DNA of 64,000 nt, taken from Isochrysis galbana. Lineage: Eukaryota; Haptophyta; Isochrysidales; Isochrysidaceae. The translations under genes were made by a program, and so were the position numbers. This document shows positions 21,386-33,757 of this stretch, in pieces. A model generated the notes under the pieces. It saw only the letters and a list, made by a program, of their open reading frames with translations, did no database searches and was not told where the DNA came from. Where the stretch lies: assembly GCA_018136815.1 (NCBI GenBank), contig CM030936.1:6446005-6510004 (forward strand), written 5' to 3'. Position 1 is the stretch's first letter; the number at the start of each line of letters is the position of its first letter.

Positions 21386-22279
21386 ATGCTTCTCTCTCGT
21401 CGGTGTCTGGCCTCTCCGCGCGTTCTGAGCGCACTGGCGGCGGGAGCCTTCGGCGTGGCTTGTAGTGCATTCGCGCACGAGCGGGCGCAATGTCAGACCA
21501 AGCGTGGAGTGAGCCCGGCCGTGCATGCTGAGCTCGAGAAGCTTCGGCCGGGAGAAGCGGCGATGCGCAGGAAGTGGGAAGAGGACGAGGACAAGTGGCA
21601 CAAGCTCCCGCCGCGTGCTTGGCCGCCGTATTACCCATCCGCGGACGAGATTGCCATGCTGCGCCAGCGACTTGTCGAACACGCGTGTCCTTCGGCCGAG
21701 GAGATTGTGGCGGGTGGCGTCATATTGTCCAAGGAGTGCATCAGCTGTGCCTTCGACCTAGCCACGTGCCTCACTTTTAATGGCCTCGACGCTGATAGAG
21801 GGCTGCGCATGTACATCAAGTTGGCTCTGGACAAGGGCAAGGATGCCTCAGACGCGGATGGAGATGCCGAATCCATGGTTGCGGTCGGGGTTATCTTGCT
21901 GGAGGGCCTCGGCGTGCCTCGTGATGAGGCCGAGGGCCTGCGTTGGCTGCGCCGTGGCGCTGCTGCTGGCAGTGTGCAGGGTGAGTACGAACTGGCAGTG
22001 GCATATTACACGGGACTGGATGAAGCAGGCCTAGAATGTGATGAGGCGCAAGCATTCAAATATTTCGAATCTGCAGCAAGCCGAATGCACACTGGGGCGC
22101 TCTTTATGCTTGCGGATTGCCTCATTGATGGGACTGGGTGTGAAAAGGATCCAGCCCGCGCTGTGCCGCTTCTCCACGCGGCCGCAATTCGAGGACATCG
22201 CCTCGCCCGTGCATATCTACGCGAGTGGTTAGACGAGGATGCCGAGACGTTCAACAAGCTCGGACTCTTAAGAAAATGA
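21386..22279 (+). CDS. Sel1-repeat (TPR-like) protein with N-terminal targeting segment
   Basis: Intronless, 297 residues from ATG 21386 (MLLSRRCLAS). The N-terminus is Arg/Ser/Ala-rich with a hydrophobic stretch (VLSALAAGAFGVACSAFA) that looks like a mitochondrial or signal sequence. The second half carries Sel1-like repeats, for example ILLEGLGVPRDEAEGLRWLR with AAAGSVQGEYELAVAYYTG, then EAQAFKYFESAASR and CLIDGTGCEKDPARAVPLLH. Sel1 repeats are helical scaffolds for protein-protein contacts. They occur in ER-associated degradation and in mitochondrial assembly factors such as COA7. No catalytic domain is seen, and the partner is unknown. Confidence 0.82.
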   Translation: MLLSRRCLASPRVLSALAAGAFGVACSAFAHERAQCQTKRGVSPAVHAELEKLRPGEAAMRRKWEEDEDKWHKLPPRAWPPYYPSADEIAMLRQRLVEHACPSAEEIVAGGVILSKECISCAFDLATCLTFNGLDADRGLRMYIKLALDKGKDASDADGDAESMVAVGVILLEGLGVPRDEAEGLRWLRRGAAAGSVQGEYELAVAYYTGLDEAGLECDEAQAFKYFESAASRMHTGALFMLADCLIDGTGCEKDPARAVPLLHAAAIRGHRLARAYLREWLDEDAETFNKLGLLRK

Positions 22280-22611
22280 TGGGTGAGCACTAGGCCGGCT
22301 TGAACTCGTTGAAGCCACTCGATACGTGTCACAACACCAAACGTCGCGCCCCGTTTATATGTGTGCAAGAAAGAAAACATGCGTAGCAGAATGTGCTCAA
22401 CATAGCGACCTGGGCAGCGATGGTCAGCAGAGGGCAGCGAAATCGCAACAGAGAGATTTTACATGCCTCTCATTCGCGGATAGCATAGCTAATAGACATG
22501 TGGTAGCTGAGTCATCGCTTTGGCCCACTGTGGGGCGGCATCTCCATGGCTGGGAGGAGATGAGTGTCTGGTGGGCCATGGAGGTCATTTGGCCTTGCTA
22601 GCGTGGAATTG
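22280..22611. other. Intergenic, likely 3' flanks
   Basis: No gene seen. The region follows the Sel1 gene stop and ends where the minus-strand retroposon-like ORFs begin. Confidence 0.4.
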
Positions 22612-24000
22612 TTAGGCGGCGTTAGACGGGGGCGCGGGCCCTGGCTGGTGCGGACCTCGTTTGTCGTTTGTCGTGGCCCCTTCGCGAGGTCGCTTCGGTC
22701 GCAACATCCCCCCCCCCCCCGCCCCTGCTGAAGCGCGGCAGAGCTTCTGGTGGGGTGTACATAGGGCGTTGTCTTCCGAAAAGACGCCGAGTTGTGAGCT
22801 TTTCAATATGAAGTGGCCATCCGGAAGTGCCCGCGATGTCGGGTAGAGCGCCTGTCTTTCCCAGCAGGTCGACAAGTGAAACGGGCGGGGCCTGCAGCGC
22901 CGATCTGGCGCGTCTCTCGATGTCGAAGGATGCGAATGAGCCCGTTTTAGGCGCGACGTACAGGTGGTAGACGTCTTTCTTTCCTTGCGTGACGATGACT
23001 TCCTCGGGGGTGACCACTTTGGTGCGCTCTTGCCCTCTAGGCGGTTGAGGTGTGCCACTATGGCGCTAAGGGCCGCCTCGTCCTTGACCTTGATGTCCCG
23101 TTCCGTTGGCGTGAAGGTGATGGTGATTTGCGACATTGGGTCGAAATCGAGGGGCTCCATCTCTTGCTCGATGTCTTGGATGTCTGTCATCTGAAAGCCG
23201 GCGGCGGCGGAGTGGGGGTTAGGCAGGTGTTTGAGGGCCTCAGAGACCTGGGGAGAGTCCCATGCCCCTTGCTAGTGGTCTGACACGGGAGTGTCAGGAT
23301 CGTGGCGCTTTCCACCACTCTTGTGGTGTAGGCTTGCGTCTCTCATGGTGTATGTGTGTGTGTGAGTTTGGCTGTGGGATTGCTCTGGGCTTGCCTCGGC
23401 TGCCCCCGTCGTCGCCCACGGTGACGGAGGGACTGTGGGTTGGGTCCTAGAGCCCTCTCCGTGGTCTCTCTCAAGAGTTGTCTGCCATTCCGTTCCTCTG
23501 GTGTAGCTTGTGCTACACCAGCTTGACTGTTCCCCCCTTGGGGTTGGTGAGATGACTGGCCAGGCCTGTGCCTCGTGCTGTCGCACGAGGTCAGTACCGC
23601 GGCTTTGTAGGGGCCCAGCCTTGCGGCTTTCCCTATGGGATGCGGCTCTGAGCCGACTTGTCACAGCTGTCTGGAGGCCTTGAGTGGTTGGAGGGAGTTG
23701 GGGGCTGTGGTGGCCATGCTGGGCATGGTGTCCTTGCTGGTGTATGGCTGTCAGGGGACGGCTCGGGCCGCGCCTCACGCGCACCTTGGTCGGTGGGGCG
23801 CCCTCTCGAGGGCGCTTCGGGTGCGAGGCGTCGAGCATGGCCCGATCGTCCGTCGCGGCGGGTGGGGCGGCAGGAGGGGAGGGGAGCGGCGCGCGCTCCA
23901 TGACCCTATCGTTTTAACGATAGTTCCAGGGGAGGAGTGGAGAAAGGGGGGCGGCTCGTGCCCTCCTATGGGTCAACCAAGTATAAAATTAGTTGACCTC
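22612..24000 (-). pseudogene. Decayed retroposon-like element with ORF1-type reading frames
   Basis: Read on the minus strand it starts with a TATA-like palindrome (taattttatacttgg, ending about 23998), a GC hairpin, the perfect hairpin CTATCGTT-AA-AACGATAG (23907-23924) and then ATG 23901 (MERAPLPSPP). That frame is Pro/Arg-rich (KRPREGAPPTKVRV) and stops at 23272. A second ATG at 23190 (MTDIQDIEQEMEPL) opens a better-looking frame with an ITITFTPTERDIKVKDEAAL segment. It shifts frame near 23020 into a frame containing VTQGKKDVYHLYVAP. The shift and stops mark it as broken. No reverse transcriptase is present, so the class is unknown. The leader is shared with 63172-63215, 33758-33795 and 15917. 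Confidence 0.5.
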
Positions 24001-24047
24001 ACCAATAATAAGACAACCGCGGACATTCGATGGCTCAACGCTATCCC

Positions 24048-24078
24048 AATCCGTCCCACTTTCGACGGAACGCGACCT
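24048..24078. repeat. Isolated right terminus of the AGGT..GTTCCGTC element family
   Basis: Minus-strand reading AGGTCGCGTTCCGTCGAAAG followed by tgggac matches both termini of the 53435-55396 element. No partner terminus was found nearby, so it is a relic or a solo end. Confidence 0.6.
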
Positions 24079-24277
24079 AAGCGCGTCGCGACTCAACCAC
24101 GTGTCTCTCCCGCTCTCCTGCTCTACCGTGAGCGACCTAATCTAATTTGAGACGACACATAAAAGACATGGCTCACTTGCATGAAAATTCCATCTCAACT
24201 GCACATCAGATTGTTCTTGTACATGTAAACGTGCACAAGAATCGAAGAATAGAGTGAAAATCCAGATGAAAGAGTCG

Positions 24278-27200
24278 TCACATGGGTTGTAGTAAGAATG
24301 TCTTTATCTCCATCGGCCCAAGGGTGACGATGGGGCTCGCAGAGAAATTGAAGAGTAACGATCTCCATCCATGCGGAGGCTCTTCATCTGCACCCGGCCA
24401 ACGGAGCGCCTCCCTCCGCTTCTTCAAGATCGAAACCTTGTCTTGGTTTGCTGTGAGAGAGACCTCGGTGGCATGTCGAACGTTCAACGCAGAGGGTCGG
24501 AACAACTGAGAAAGATTCACCTTGGCGAGAAGGGCGGAACTCGATGCCCAATCGTGACGATCTACAATTTGGGTGGACAGACTAGTGATGGCCTCGTCCA
24601 AGCTGAACTGATGCGATAGCCGGAGAAGGACCGCCCCGTCCGAGCGAGGGGAGAGCGTCATGAGCTGGACGTTGATGGGCAGCGGCGCAGCTAAGGCACC
24701 AGCTTCAAAGCTGATTTGACTAGTGAGCTGCACCGAAGAAGGCGTGCAAGGTGACCTGCCCCCAGCAGACGGCGTGGCCGAACACCTTGAGGCATCCCGT
24801 CCACCGCGCGCAAAGGAAAGTACAGGTGAGGCGTACATGCGATCGGCTAGCGGTCGTACCACGGCTGCGGCTATTGCAACTGGCTCGAGCGATAAAAAAT
24901 GAGTGCCGCGCACCACAAGACCAGGCCCAGACTTGTACCCACCGCGAAGGCTGTGCGGGATATACGGAGTCACATGCTGCGTCTCATCCAGTGGTTCGGC
25001 GACGCCGCGCGCGTCGTCAACAAGAACTCGCCTGCAACATAGCGAATGGGTCCAGGTATGAAGTGATAACGGACCTTTTACGAATCACGCAAGCTCCTGC
25101 TGAGGGAGAGGGCAAGATCCGCGTGGAGAGAGGCGCGCACACCTGTGTACCATGAGCTGAATCTCACCATCAGAGATTGAGCCCACCCCTTGGGCTCTAT
25201 CGAGGAGAACCGTCAGCTGCAAACCATTGCCGCGTATTGCTGCAATTGACGTGGAAGGGTAAAAATTCCCGGCAACCTTCTCCGTTTGATTGAAGCCATG
25301 CCAGCTCGGTCGGTGATCTCTACCCCGGGCTAAAAGCTCCCGGCCATTCGAGTCAGTGAATAGCCGTCCAGCCGAGGCGATTCCAGGAGCTGTGAAGCGC
25401 GTAATAATTTCTTTTCCTGTGTGGACCCGACAAGCCTCCACGCAAGTGCCTACTGGGGAATGGTCACAGCCCGATGCTGCGGCACGCCGGCCCATACCAC
25501 ACTCACAGTACCCGGCAAGGTCGTCGGGAACTTCTGCATTGCACGGAAGGTCACCCTCTGGTCGCCGGGGAGCGAACGGATCGCATCCTTGCACAGCTCT
25601 CCAACCGACACACCGCTGGCGAGGATCCGTCGGGGGTAAAGATAGCTCCGCTTTCGGTATCTCACCAATTGTCCACTCGAACGACGCATGCCGTTCACCT
25701 GCAGCTAGGCGCACAACTTGTGACAACCATGGAATGCGACCTGTTCCTACCTTCGTTGCTGGGACCTCTGCCTTCGCCTCATTCTTGTGACCGTCACGGC
25801 TGGCGCCACCATTTGCCGATGCACCCCACTTGCTATAGAAAGATTGCCTAAGCTCTTCAACAACCTTACCACGTACTACTGCAGTGATGGTCGCCACATC
25901 CTCGGCAGCGACTGGCATGCAGTCTGCGCTACCATCATCGTTGGTCGTTGCAGTGAGAGGCCGGAAAATGTAAGCTCCGCTCGACTGATGTGCGCCGCGC
26001 TCCTCAAGGTCGTCGCCAGCGGTAGAAGCGCGACGGTCGCCAGGATGTGAGGTATAGTAGCAGAACGATTGACTAATGTTGGTCGCGACACCGCTGGCTT
26101 TGTTCAGAAAATGGGAAAGCCGACCGGTGGCGCCAGAGAAGGTCAGACGAATGTGCTCATTCTCGAGGACAACGTCAACACGAGGGAGTCGAGCGCTGGG
26201 GATGTTCAAAGGCACCACGGGTTCCGACATCTGAGCGCTCAGGCGGATCGCCGAATCCATCTCCGTGACCCTGGCCCCAACTGTTGCTGGTGCGTCTCGC
26301 GGCATATGAAAGGAGGCGGCGGGAGAGAAAATTCGCGCCGGTTGTGCCGCCTCGTTATCGCCTTCGGGTGGCGACGCAGTATGTAGCTCCACGGTGAAGA
26401 GTGAGGCACAGACGGGCGGAAGTGGTGCCCGAAACGCGAGAATGTTTGGAGTCTCGTTGGTGTCGCGAGCGTACGATGTGACGGTTTCGCCCGCAGGGTG
26501 CACCTAGCTCATCCGCGGGCAAAGCTAGTCAGTCTAGGACCGGTACAATGCCTGGTTGCAAAACTGAAAAAAAGGGCGCTCACGCGTGGCTAGGCTGGGG
26601 TTCGTGTGAATGGACGCACCTGTGCCTCCAAAGCTTTACCAGTTGCATCGCGCACGGTGGCTCCTTGGCTTGCAATTGGGATTAGAAGGAGTTCTGTGCG
26701 AGCTTGGCCTAGGGCATTCCATGCTGAGATACGGAACATGGATGACGACGATGACGCATGACTGGGCATGCCTTCTGGCGGCTGCGTGCCAGTTTTCAAG
26801 CCTGCTGGTCCCGGTGCGCTAGCGCCCTCTTGGTCCGATTGGGAGAGGCCAGATGACGTAGCCATCCTTGCGTAGCCCTCAGTCGTCAAGGGGCAAACCG
26901 TCTCATTAAGCCTCGGGCACATTTGCCAGCCTTCGCCCATGCCCATGCGCGTCAGAGCGTCAGAATATGCGGCAAAGGCGATGTCCATCGCCGAGGAGAT
27001 GCGACGTGCATAGTCGAAGGCCACATGCTGCCTTGCGGTGCCTGAGACAGCATCATGATGTTGAGACACGCCTAGGGCCTCCTCCAGAGCTTCCAGGGCG
27101 ACGAGATCATCATTCCGTGTGTTCCGGACCTCTTTTTCTGAGTGCTCCATAGATTTCACGTTGTCTCTCTCTTCTGGGCCGAGAGGCAAGGACACCGTTC

Positions 27201-29287
27201 TGCTTTCGCTCGATAGTTGGAACGCTTTGCTTTCTGCGACCGGTCGGTCCCCATTTGAATAGAGCAGCCGCCGTGATGATGAAGGTGTCGCCCCTCCTCG
27301 GACAGTGGTTTGTGGCCTATGGAGCGTCCCAGACGGCCTTAGAGTGTGAGCAGAGCTTCTTGGAGCCAAGACCAGTGCTTGACGAACTGCTTGGAGGAAG
27401 GAGGATGCGACGCGGATCTGCAACCATACAGAATCAAGAGGGCTTACATACAAGCGTGCTGTTGCCGTTCAGCACGAGAAATCTCAAGCAGGCCAAAAGG
27501 ACACTGCTCGTGCGGGGTGCTTCATCGCAGGCATTCAACTTCTTATGTTTTCGTGTCGCGCTAATGACACACCTGCCGCTTGAGCGCGGGGCGAGACGTA
27601 AAGTAGCCCGTCCAGAACATGTGTGGGCCATCGGCGTAAGGAAACAAGTCTGAGCCAGCAGTCAGTGGCCACGCGTTTACTGACGCATCGGCACGCTTGG
27701 CCGCAAGATAACGAGAAGGGGTCGAGTATATTGCCTGAGCCGCGCCAAATGTGTGCACGTTAGATTGCGCACTTGCGCACCGAGAATCAGGCGACAATGA
27801 GGAAAACTGGCAGTCCGCTGAATCGCGAAAGACCATCATTGGCCAATATGTGGTGGTTGGTAGCACACCTTGACCCCCTTGCCGGCTGCGTTGACTCCAC
27901 GGATGATTTTGTCCATGTTTATGAACCACGTCTCAGCCGCCTCATACTGAAAATCTGACCCCATAGTCCACATGATGTGCGTCCCCCGAGTCATTGAGGC
28001 CTGCAGGGAGAGCCCATCATGGAGCAACAATGCCGAATTGCTGAACATTATCAACTAGACTGGGTTGCGCAGTCTAGAACGCGTGCAGCGTTTATCACCT
28101 GCTCTCTAGCAGCTTTGACGAAGTCGTCAACACGTCGAGGGAGGTTATATGTCTCCAATTTGGGATTATCCTCCACAGGTTCGTCATTGAGCTCAACGTC
28201 CCAGTCGAAGAAGCCTGGTGGCGGTCCATAATTGCCCGTAAAGGAACCTGTAAGGCTCGCAAACACCTACCAGCAAGCCGCCGACAGCCTCATGTCAGCT
28301 TTGGAACGTCCGGGAGGACAGGACGTCGCTGATGGCTCGATGTCAAAACAACGATACCAGCTGCGAGCCTATTCGGACTTCGTTGGCCTGATTGTGCGCA
28401 AGAAGTGAGATGAATGATGTGAAGGCTAACTTGGAGCATGCATCCCAATACCTGTGTATCCGGGCCCAATGACGGTGACGCTCTCCAGATCCACTCAGCA
28501 CGCCTTTCCTCTTGCCTCAGCTTCAGATCCTGATAGTCGATCCTGCCGAAGAAGATCGCTTCCATACCAGCCTCAGCGGAGAGCAACGCCGCCTGTTGAC
28601 GGGTGCAAAGGAAATGCCCATGAATGAGGGCTAGAATGCACGCCAGGTGTGAGGTAAAGCATCCCGAGGCTGGGCAGACCAATGCGGGTTATCCACAGTG
28701 CAGCACTAGCCGCAATAGACGCAGCATTCACGGAGGATCGCCAAGCCCTTTCCGCGCCACGGCTTCCGTTGCGGTCCTCACACATCCGTCCTCAGGCTTG
28801 TCACCTGCGTCGACGAGTGGCCAAATGGATCGAGCTGCCACGTGGTGGTCGGCACCCCGTCTTCTCCAAACTCTTCAAGTAGGTAGCGGTGTCCGAGTGT
28901 TGTCTGGTCCACCATGTCGACGTAGTGCGCTGCAGCTTCGTCGTGCATGCACCAGCCTCCGTTGGTGAACTCGAGCCTCTTCTGCCGTACCAGCCTCCGT
29001 GTGGCTTCGCGCGTGGCAGAGTCGAGCTCAGCCCACCAGCGCTGGAAGAAGGCCTGCTCGACGTAGGTGAAGGTTCGCTCTGGCGCGGCCTCGAGCGAAA
29101 GGAGGACCGAGCGGAGGATGTTGCGCACGCCCGCGTGCTGGATCGTATTATTCGCCCCTGAGAAGTACTGATCGACTGTCTTGAGCCATCCCACGTCATC
29201 GTGTGTGTGTGGCACGATGTGGACTGTGAGGGGAGGCGGGAAAGAGGGAAAGCCGAGGAGCGAGGGCGGAAGGAGCGCGAGGCTCAT
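24278..29287 (-). CDS. GH38 alpha-mannosidase, lysosomal/vacuolar type (8 exons)
   Basis: Exons, in coding order: 29287-28805, 28592-28452, 28266-28099, 28000-27869, 27734-27573, 27417-26620, 26503-25143 and 25031-24278. All junctions keep frame with GT-AG introns; the last is in phase 2. Product about 1332 residues. Family GH38 hydrolyses alpha-linked mannose from N-glycans in lysosome or vacuole. Visible motifs: H-T-H-D-D at 27-31 (zinc ligands), WQLDPFGHS with nucleophile Asp153, [52 protein letters not shown] (zinc His) and the C-terminal beta domains. It is longer than animal lysosomal enzymes (about 1000 residues), mainly from Ser/Gly/Thr-rich insertions in exons 6 and 7. The start at 29287 is the only in-frame ATG; the signal peptide is weak. 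A C/T-rich leader (coding strand) precedes it. Confidence 0.93.
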
Positions 29288-29560
29288 CGGTGTGGCCGGA
29301 GGGGAAGGGGGGAGGGGGGAGGGGGGGGGGCGGAAGCGGGATGAAGCCGAGGGACGGGGGACGGGCTGGAGGGGGGGCGGAGGGAGAGGACAGGGGGGGA
29401 GAGAGCGGGGAGGAGGGCAGGAGGCAAGAAGAGGGAAGAGAGAACAGAGAAAGAAAGAGAGTGAGGGAGTGTGGCGTGGTGGATGGGGGGGGTCGCCTTG
29501 TGATGACGAGGAGAGAGGAGAGTCGAGAGAAGAGAGAGAGAGAGCCACAGAAGGAGAGGA
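29224..29560. repeat. Purine-rich tract at the start of the mannosidase gene
   Basis: GGA/GAGA-rich on the plus strand, so polypyrimidine on the coding strand of the mannosidase. It overlaps the start codon region and presumably the 5' UTR and promoter. Confidence 0.8.
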
Positions 29561-29856
29561 CGGGGGGGGCAGGCGGCATTCTTCTACTGAGACTACAAGT
29601 AGTAGTATGTACTAGTACTACTACTCTACAATACCTAGCTAGAGTACCAGTAGTTGCTCTCGGCTTGAGGCTTGAGGAGGATAAAGGTCTAAATAAAGCT
29701 CGATCCTACTTAGACAGTGGGCTTTAGTTGACGCAAGTGAACGCCACAATGGAGCAGCGGCGCGCGAAGACCGGAGAGAAGAAAAATAACTCCTTAATAA
29801 CCTCGCCGCGCGCGCGACCGTGCACAACATCTATGCAGCCATGCCCGTTCCAGGCC

Positions 29857-30267
<411 letters not shown>

Positions 30268-30611
30268 AGGAGTTCAAAAGTAAAAAGGATAAGGTCATGG
30301 AGCGCGCGCCCTTAGAGATTCGGAGGTTCGTAAAGTGTAGAGTAAAGTAGTCTGAACAGATGAGTAAAGTATGAGTAAAGTACTCCTAGAGAAGAGTTGC
30401 TTGATGAGGGGAGTGGACCGCCTGCCCTCCCTCGCTGGCGCCGGTGTAGGGGAAGGGGAAGGGGGCCAGCACAGTCTCGTCGGCCGTCGGCCGTCGCTCG
30501 CTCCTCGCCCTCGACGCGGCGGCCAGGCCGGTGCGTGGCGCGTGCCTAAGGACAAGCGGAGAGGTTGGAGGCGTGCTGGCCCGTTCCCTTCCTCCCCCGA
30601 GTCCCCCAAAG

Positions 30612-32225
30612 ATGGAGCTACCGTCGCTCCATGGGCGGCGGCTTCGTTCTCCTCCGATCACAGAGCCCGCAGATCAGCAGCTCACGCGGCAGCGAGCTCT
30701 TGCAATCGGTGGCGAGCGATCGCAGCTGCTGCTCACCTTCGTCAACTCGGTCCGCCTCGACTTTGCGGTTACATGGGTCTGGCACGTGCGTAGCCTTGGC
30801 CTCACCAATTGGCTCGTCGGCGCAACCGACCGACAGGCCCTGCGCAAGCTGCATGCAGGTGGAGTCCCGTGCTTCTCGATGCGCACAACGCTGCCCACGA
30901 GCGAGTGGGACTGGGGCTCGCGCTCCTTCAAGGCACTCGGCCAGTACAAGGTGGAGCTCATCTACCAGGCCATCTCGTGGGGGCTGGAGCTTATCATCAC
31001 AGACATTGACGCACTCGTGCTGCGAGACCCTTTCCCGTTTGTTTCCAAATGGCCGGATGCGGGCTTCCTTACCACCACCGACTATTTGACCAACTCCACT
31101 GAGACGGGACTAGAGTCGTCTGCAGCGTTTTCATCCGCGTTCAATATCGGCTACATGCTCTGGCGGCCATCTGGGCTTCCCCTCGTCATTCAGTGGCGAG
31201 AGCGGCTACGTGCAGACCCCGAAGGGCGATGGGATCAGGGCGAGTTCAACATGTTGGCCTCGCCTTTCCGAGGCCGAAAGTCTGGGCTGGAGGGACCAGC
31301 TCTGTCTGATCCGAAGCTTTTTCGATGTGCCAGCGGAGTTATTGGTGGGATCCTTCCGGTGGGGTTATTCGCTGGTGGGCACGCATACTTCGTATCACAG
31401 TTTGCTCGCCGTGCGGGAATCGTGCCCTACTCGGTGCATACGACATTCCAATATGGTGGTGCACCAGGGAAGCGGCATCGCCTGCGTGAGGCCATGCTAT
31501 GGCGAGACGAGGATGAGTACTACGATCCTCCAGATGGGATGCTCATGTACACAGCAAAGCTTCCCGATGCGTTGCTCAATGGTCAAGTCTCCGGCCAGCC
31601 AATGAGTCCTTCTGAGCATGTTATGTTGATGACGCACCAACTGCGTCAAATCCGCGCGGCGCTCGTCTTGGCGCACGCGCTAGGTCGGAGGCTAATTTTG
31701 CCACAGCTGATTTGTGGGCTCGACAAGTATTGGGCGCCCTTGGGGCGCGCGGGCGTCATTCCAGGAGCACCTGCATGGGCTGTCCCGATCCAACAATGTC
31801 CGCTAGACCACTTGTTTAATCCCGCTGAGCTCCGACCATCACCTGAACCGTATGTTAGAGAATGGAGCGTTTTGCACAACCCGAGAACGCCGAACGCTGT
31901 GAAAGCATCCGTCCAGCCCGTGATTCTCGACGTCACTAACGGCGAGGGGGAACTGCAGAGGCTACGTGCTATGAGGAGTGCAAAGGTATTGAATGTAACC
32001 AATATTCCCGCCACCGCGGAGGCAATCTGGGCGGCAAGGCCCGACACCATCGGATTGAGACCATCCAAGACTCGTGTGGCACCGAATAGGCGCTTCCGCT
32101 TATTGGACGACGATGGCTGGAAAAGCTTTCGTTCCCGTTTCGGACGGTTGCAGGGTGGTTGGTGTTGTGCTCCGAATGGCATGCAACCTAGAGCAGCGGG
32201 CTTCCACTTGTTCAACGCCGAGTGA
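30612..32225 (+). CDS. GT77 arabinosyltransferase-like protein, XEG113 type
   Basis: Single exon, 537 residues from ATG 30612 (MELPSLHGRR). The nucleotide-diphospho-sugar transferase domain spans about 38-280, with D-I-D at 131-133 in ITDIDALVLRDP, NIGYMLWRPS and WDQGEFNML. The XEG113-specific second half follows: HAYFVSQFARRAGIVPYSVH, FQYGGAPGKRHRLREAMLW, DPPDGMLMY, then LRQIRAALVLAHALGRRLIL, and CPLDHLF near residue 404. Plant XEG113 adds arabinose to hydroxyproline-rich wall proteins in the Golgi, so a similar glycoprotein role is inferred. No N-terminal signal anchor is visible in this exon. Either an upstream exon was missed or the leader is degenerate. It is divergent from the mannosidase across the (CA)n tract. 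Confidence 0.82.
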   Translation: MELPSLHGRRLRSPPITEPADQQLTRQRALAIGGERSQLLLTFVNSVRLDFAVTWVWHVRSLGLTNWLVGATDRQALRKLHAGGVPCFSMRTTLPTSEWDWGSRSFKALGQYKVELIYQAISWGLELIITDIDALVLRDPFPFVSKWPDAGFLTTTDYLTNSTETGLESSAAFSSAFNIGYMLWRPSGLPLVIQWRERLRADPEGRWDQGEFNMLASPFRGRKSGLEGPALSDPKLFRCASGVIGGILPVGLFAGGHAYFVSQFARRAGIVPYSVHTTFQYGGAPGKRHRLREAMLWRDEDEYYDPPDGMLMYTAKLPDALLNGQVSGQPMSPSEHVMLMTHQLRQIRAALVLAHALGRRLILPQLICGLDKYWAPLGRAGVIPGAPAWAVPIQQCPLDHLFNPAELRPSPEPYVREWSVLHNPRTPNAVKASVQPVILDVTNGEGELQRLRAMRSAKVLNVTNIPATAEAIWAARPDTIGLRPSKTRVAPNRRFRLLDDDGWKSFRSRFGRLQGGWCCAPNGMQPRAAGFHLFNAE

Positions 32226-33757
32226 GATGATGCCAACCGTCGCCGAACTACCATAGCAAAACCAGACCTACGCGACTCGGGTGGCTGCCCGTATCAGGGC
32301 GTCTTGTGAGGTTCTGAAGACCGTCTTTGCGTGGTGATTGGTTTGATTTGTTGTGCGCAGCATCATCACTATCACGGTATGAACTTCATTTGCTAGCCCA
32401 TACGCGACCAATCAAAGGCGCTCGCCCACCCACCTCTCCCGCCGGCAGTAGCAGAAGTAGTAGTAGGAACTCTCGATTAGCTCATTATTACTGCCGACCC
32501 TACCGTTTACCGTGAGGCGCGACTGGGCGCTAGCAACGGTATTGGGCTACACGCTGAGATGTTGCGACCTCATACCACAGATTTGGTTATCTTGGCAAAT
32601 GCAAATACCCCCATAAGGATAGTATAAGTTCTACTTGCAGGGCACCCCCCCTCCCCACCCCCCGTTCTCCCCCCTATCACAAGGAGGCCGTAGCGCGGCC
32701 CCCTGTGGCTCGAGGATGAGAGCGCGGCGCGGCGCGCCGCGCATCCTGTTACTTCATGACACGTTAAAAGATACCAAAGGGGGCCACTGACCACACAGGG
32801 TACACTAATAGTATCACGCGCAGATCAAACGCACACACGGGGGGATTGCGTAGGAGACTCACACAAGCGAACAAGGAGAGAAGGGGGGAGATCACGGCTC
32901 GACTCATGCGGCCCTCTCCCCCTCCTCATCCCAATATAAGTTCTAGGGTGCACACCATGCAAAACCACCCGTGACACCCCCGCCCCCCCTCTTTCCTCTT
33001 TCCCCCCTTGTTCCTATCACAGAGTGCCGTCATCTGCCAACACAATCCATCGGTCCTTGCCGCTTACCGATAGAATCGTCTTTTCCGGCTTACCGATAGA
33101 ATCGTCTTTGCATGGCGATCGCCATCTCAGAGCCATTCCGCTTAGAGTCAAGCGAGATGTGTGAGTGGTTCTTTGTGGAGACCAATGGGAGTCCCAAGGT
33201 GTGCGAGTACGTCATACTTGACAGTGGTGAGTACGGCTGCCGTGCGAGCCCTCAGGATTGTTCATCATCTCCGCCGCCCCCCCCCGCCATGTAAGAATAT
33301 TATCATCTTTTGGGGCAATTGGGGAGGCGGTCCGGCCTGTCATTGAGTGGTACTATTCTCGTTTGTGCGACAGTTGTTTTTTTTCGTAGTTCGTTCATGG
33401 GCTACATACATATGACCTCGATGGAACCCAATCTCACCGGCGTATTCCATCACACTTCACGTATGCGCGTCCGAAGACTGCTGCGAAATCTCATACCGCA
33501 CCCAAACCGACAGTGGCACGGGCCGTGACGACCTTGTGTCGCGACCATGAGACCGAGTGTATGTGGGCTGCGCGGGCGCACCGCGTCGCCTGCTAGGGCC
33601 TAGTAAGAGTTTTGCGAAATCCCTTCTCACATTTCTCGCCGCCCCTCCGCCAACAACAGCGGCCGCCCTACGGCCGCGGCGACACAATGTGGAGAACAAC
33701 AGTGCACCAACGCGGACTCATGATCACCATTAGCAGCGCCGGCGGGAGGCGGCGCGC
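32226..33757. other. Intergenic, no gene seen; short duplications
   Basis: Contains an imperfect duplication of cttaccgatagaatcgtctt at about 33062 and 33090, and C-rich runs. An open frame at 33112-33294 (60 residues) has no recognisable feature. Nothing here supports a gene. Confidence 0.5.
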
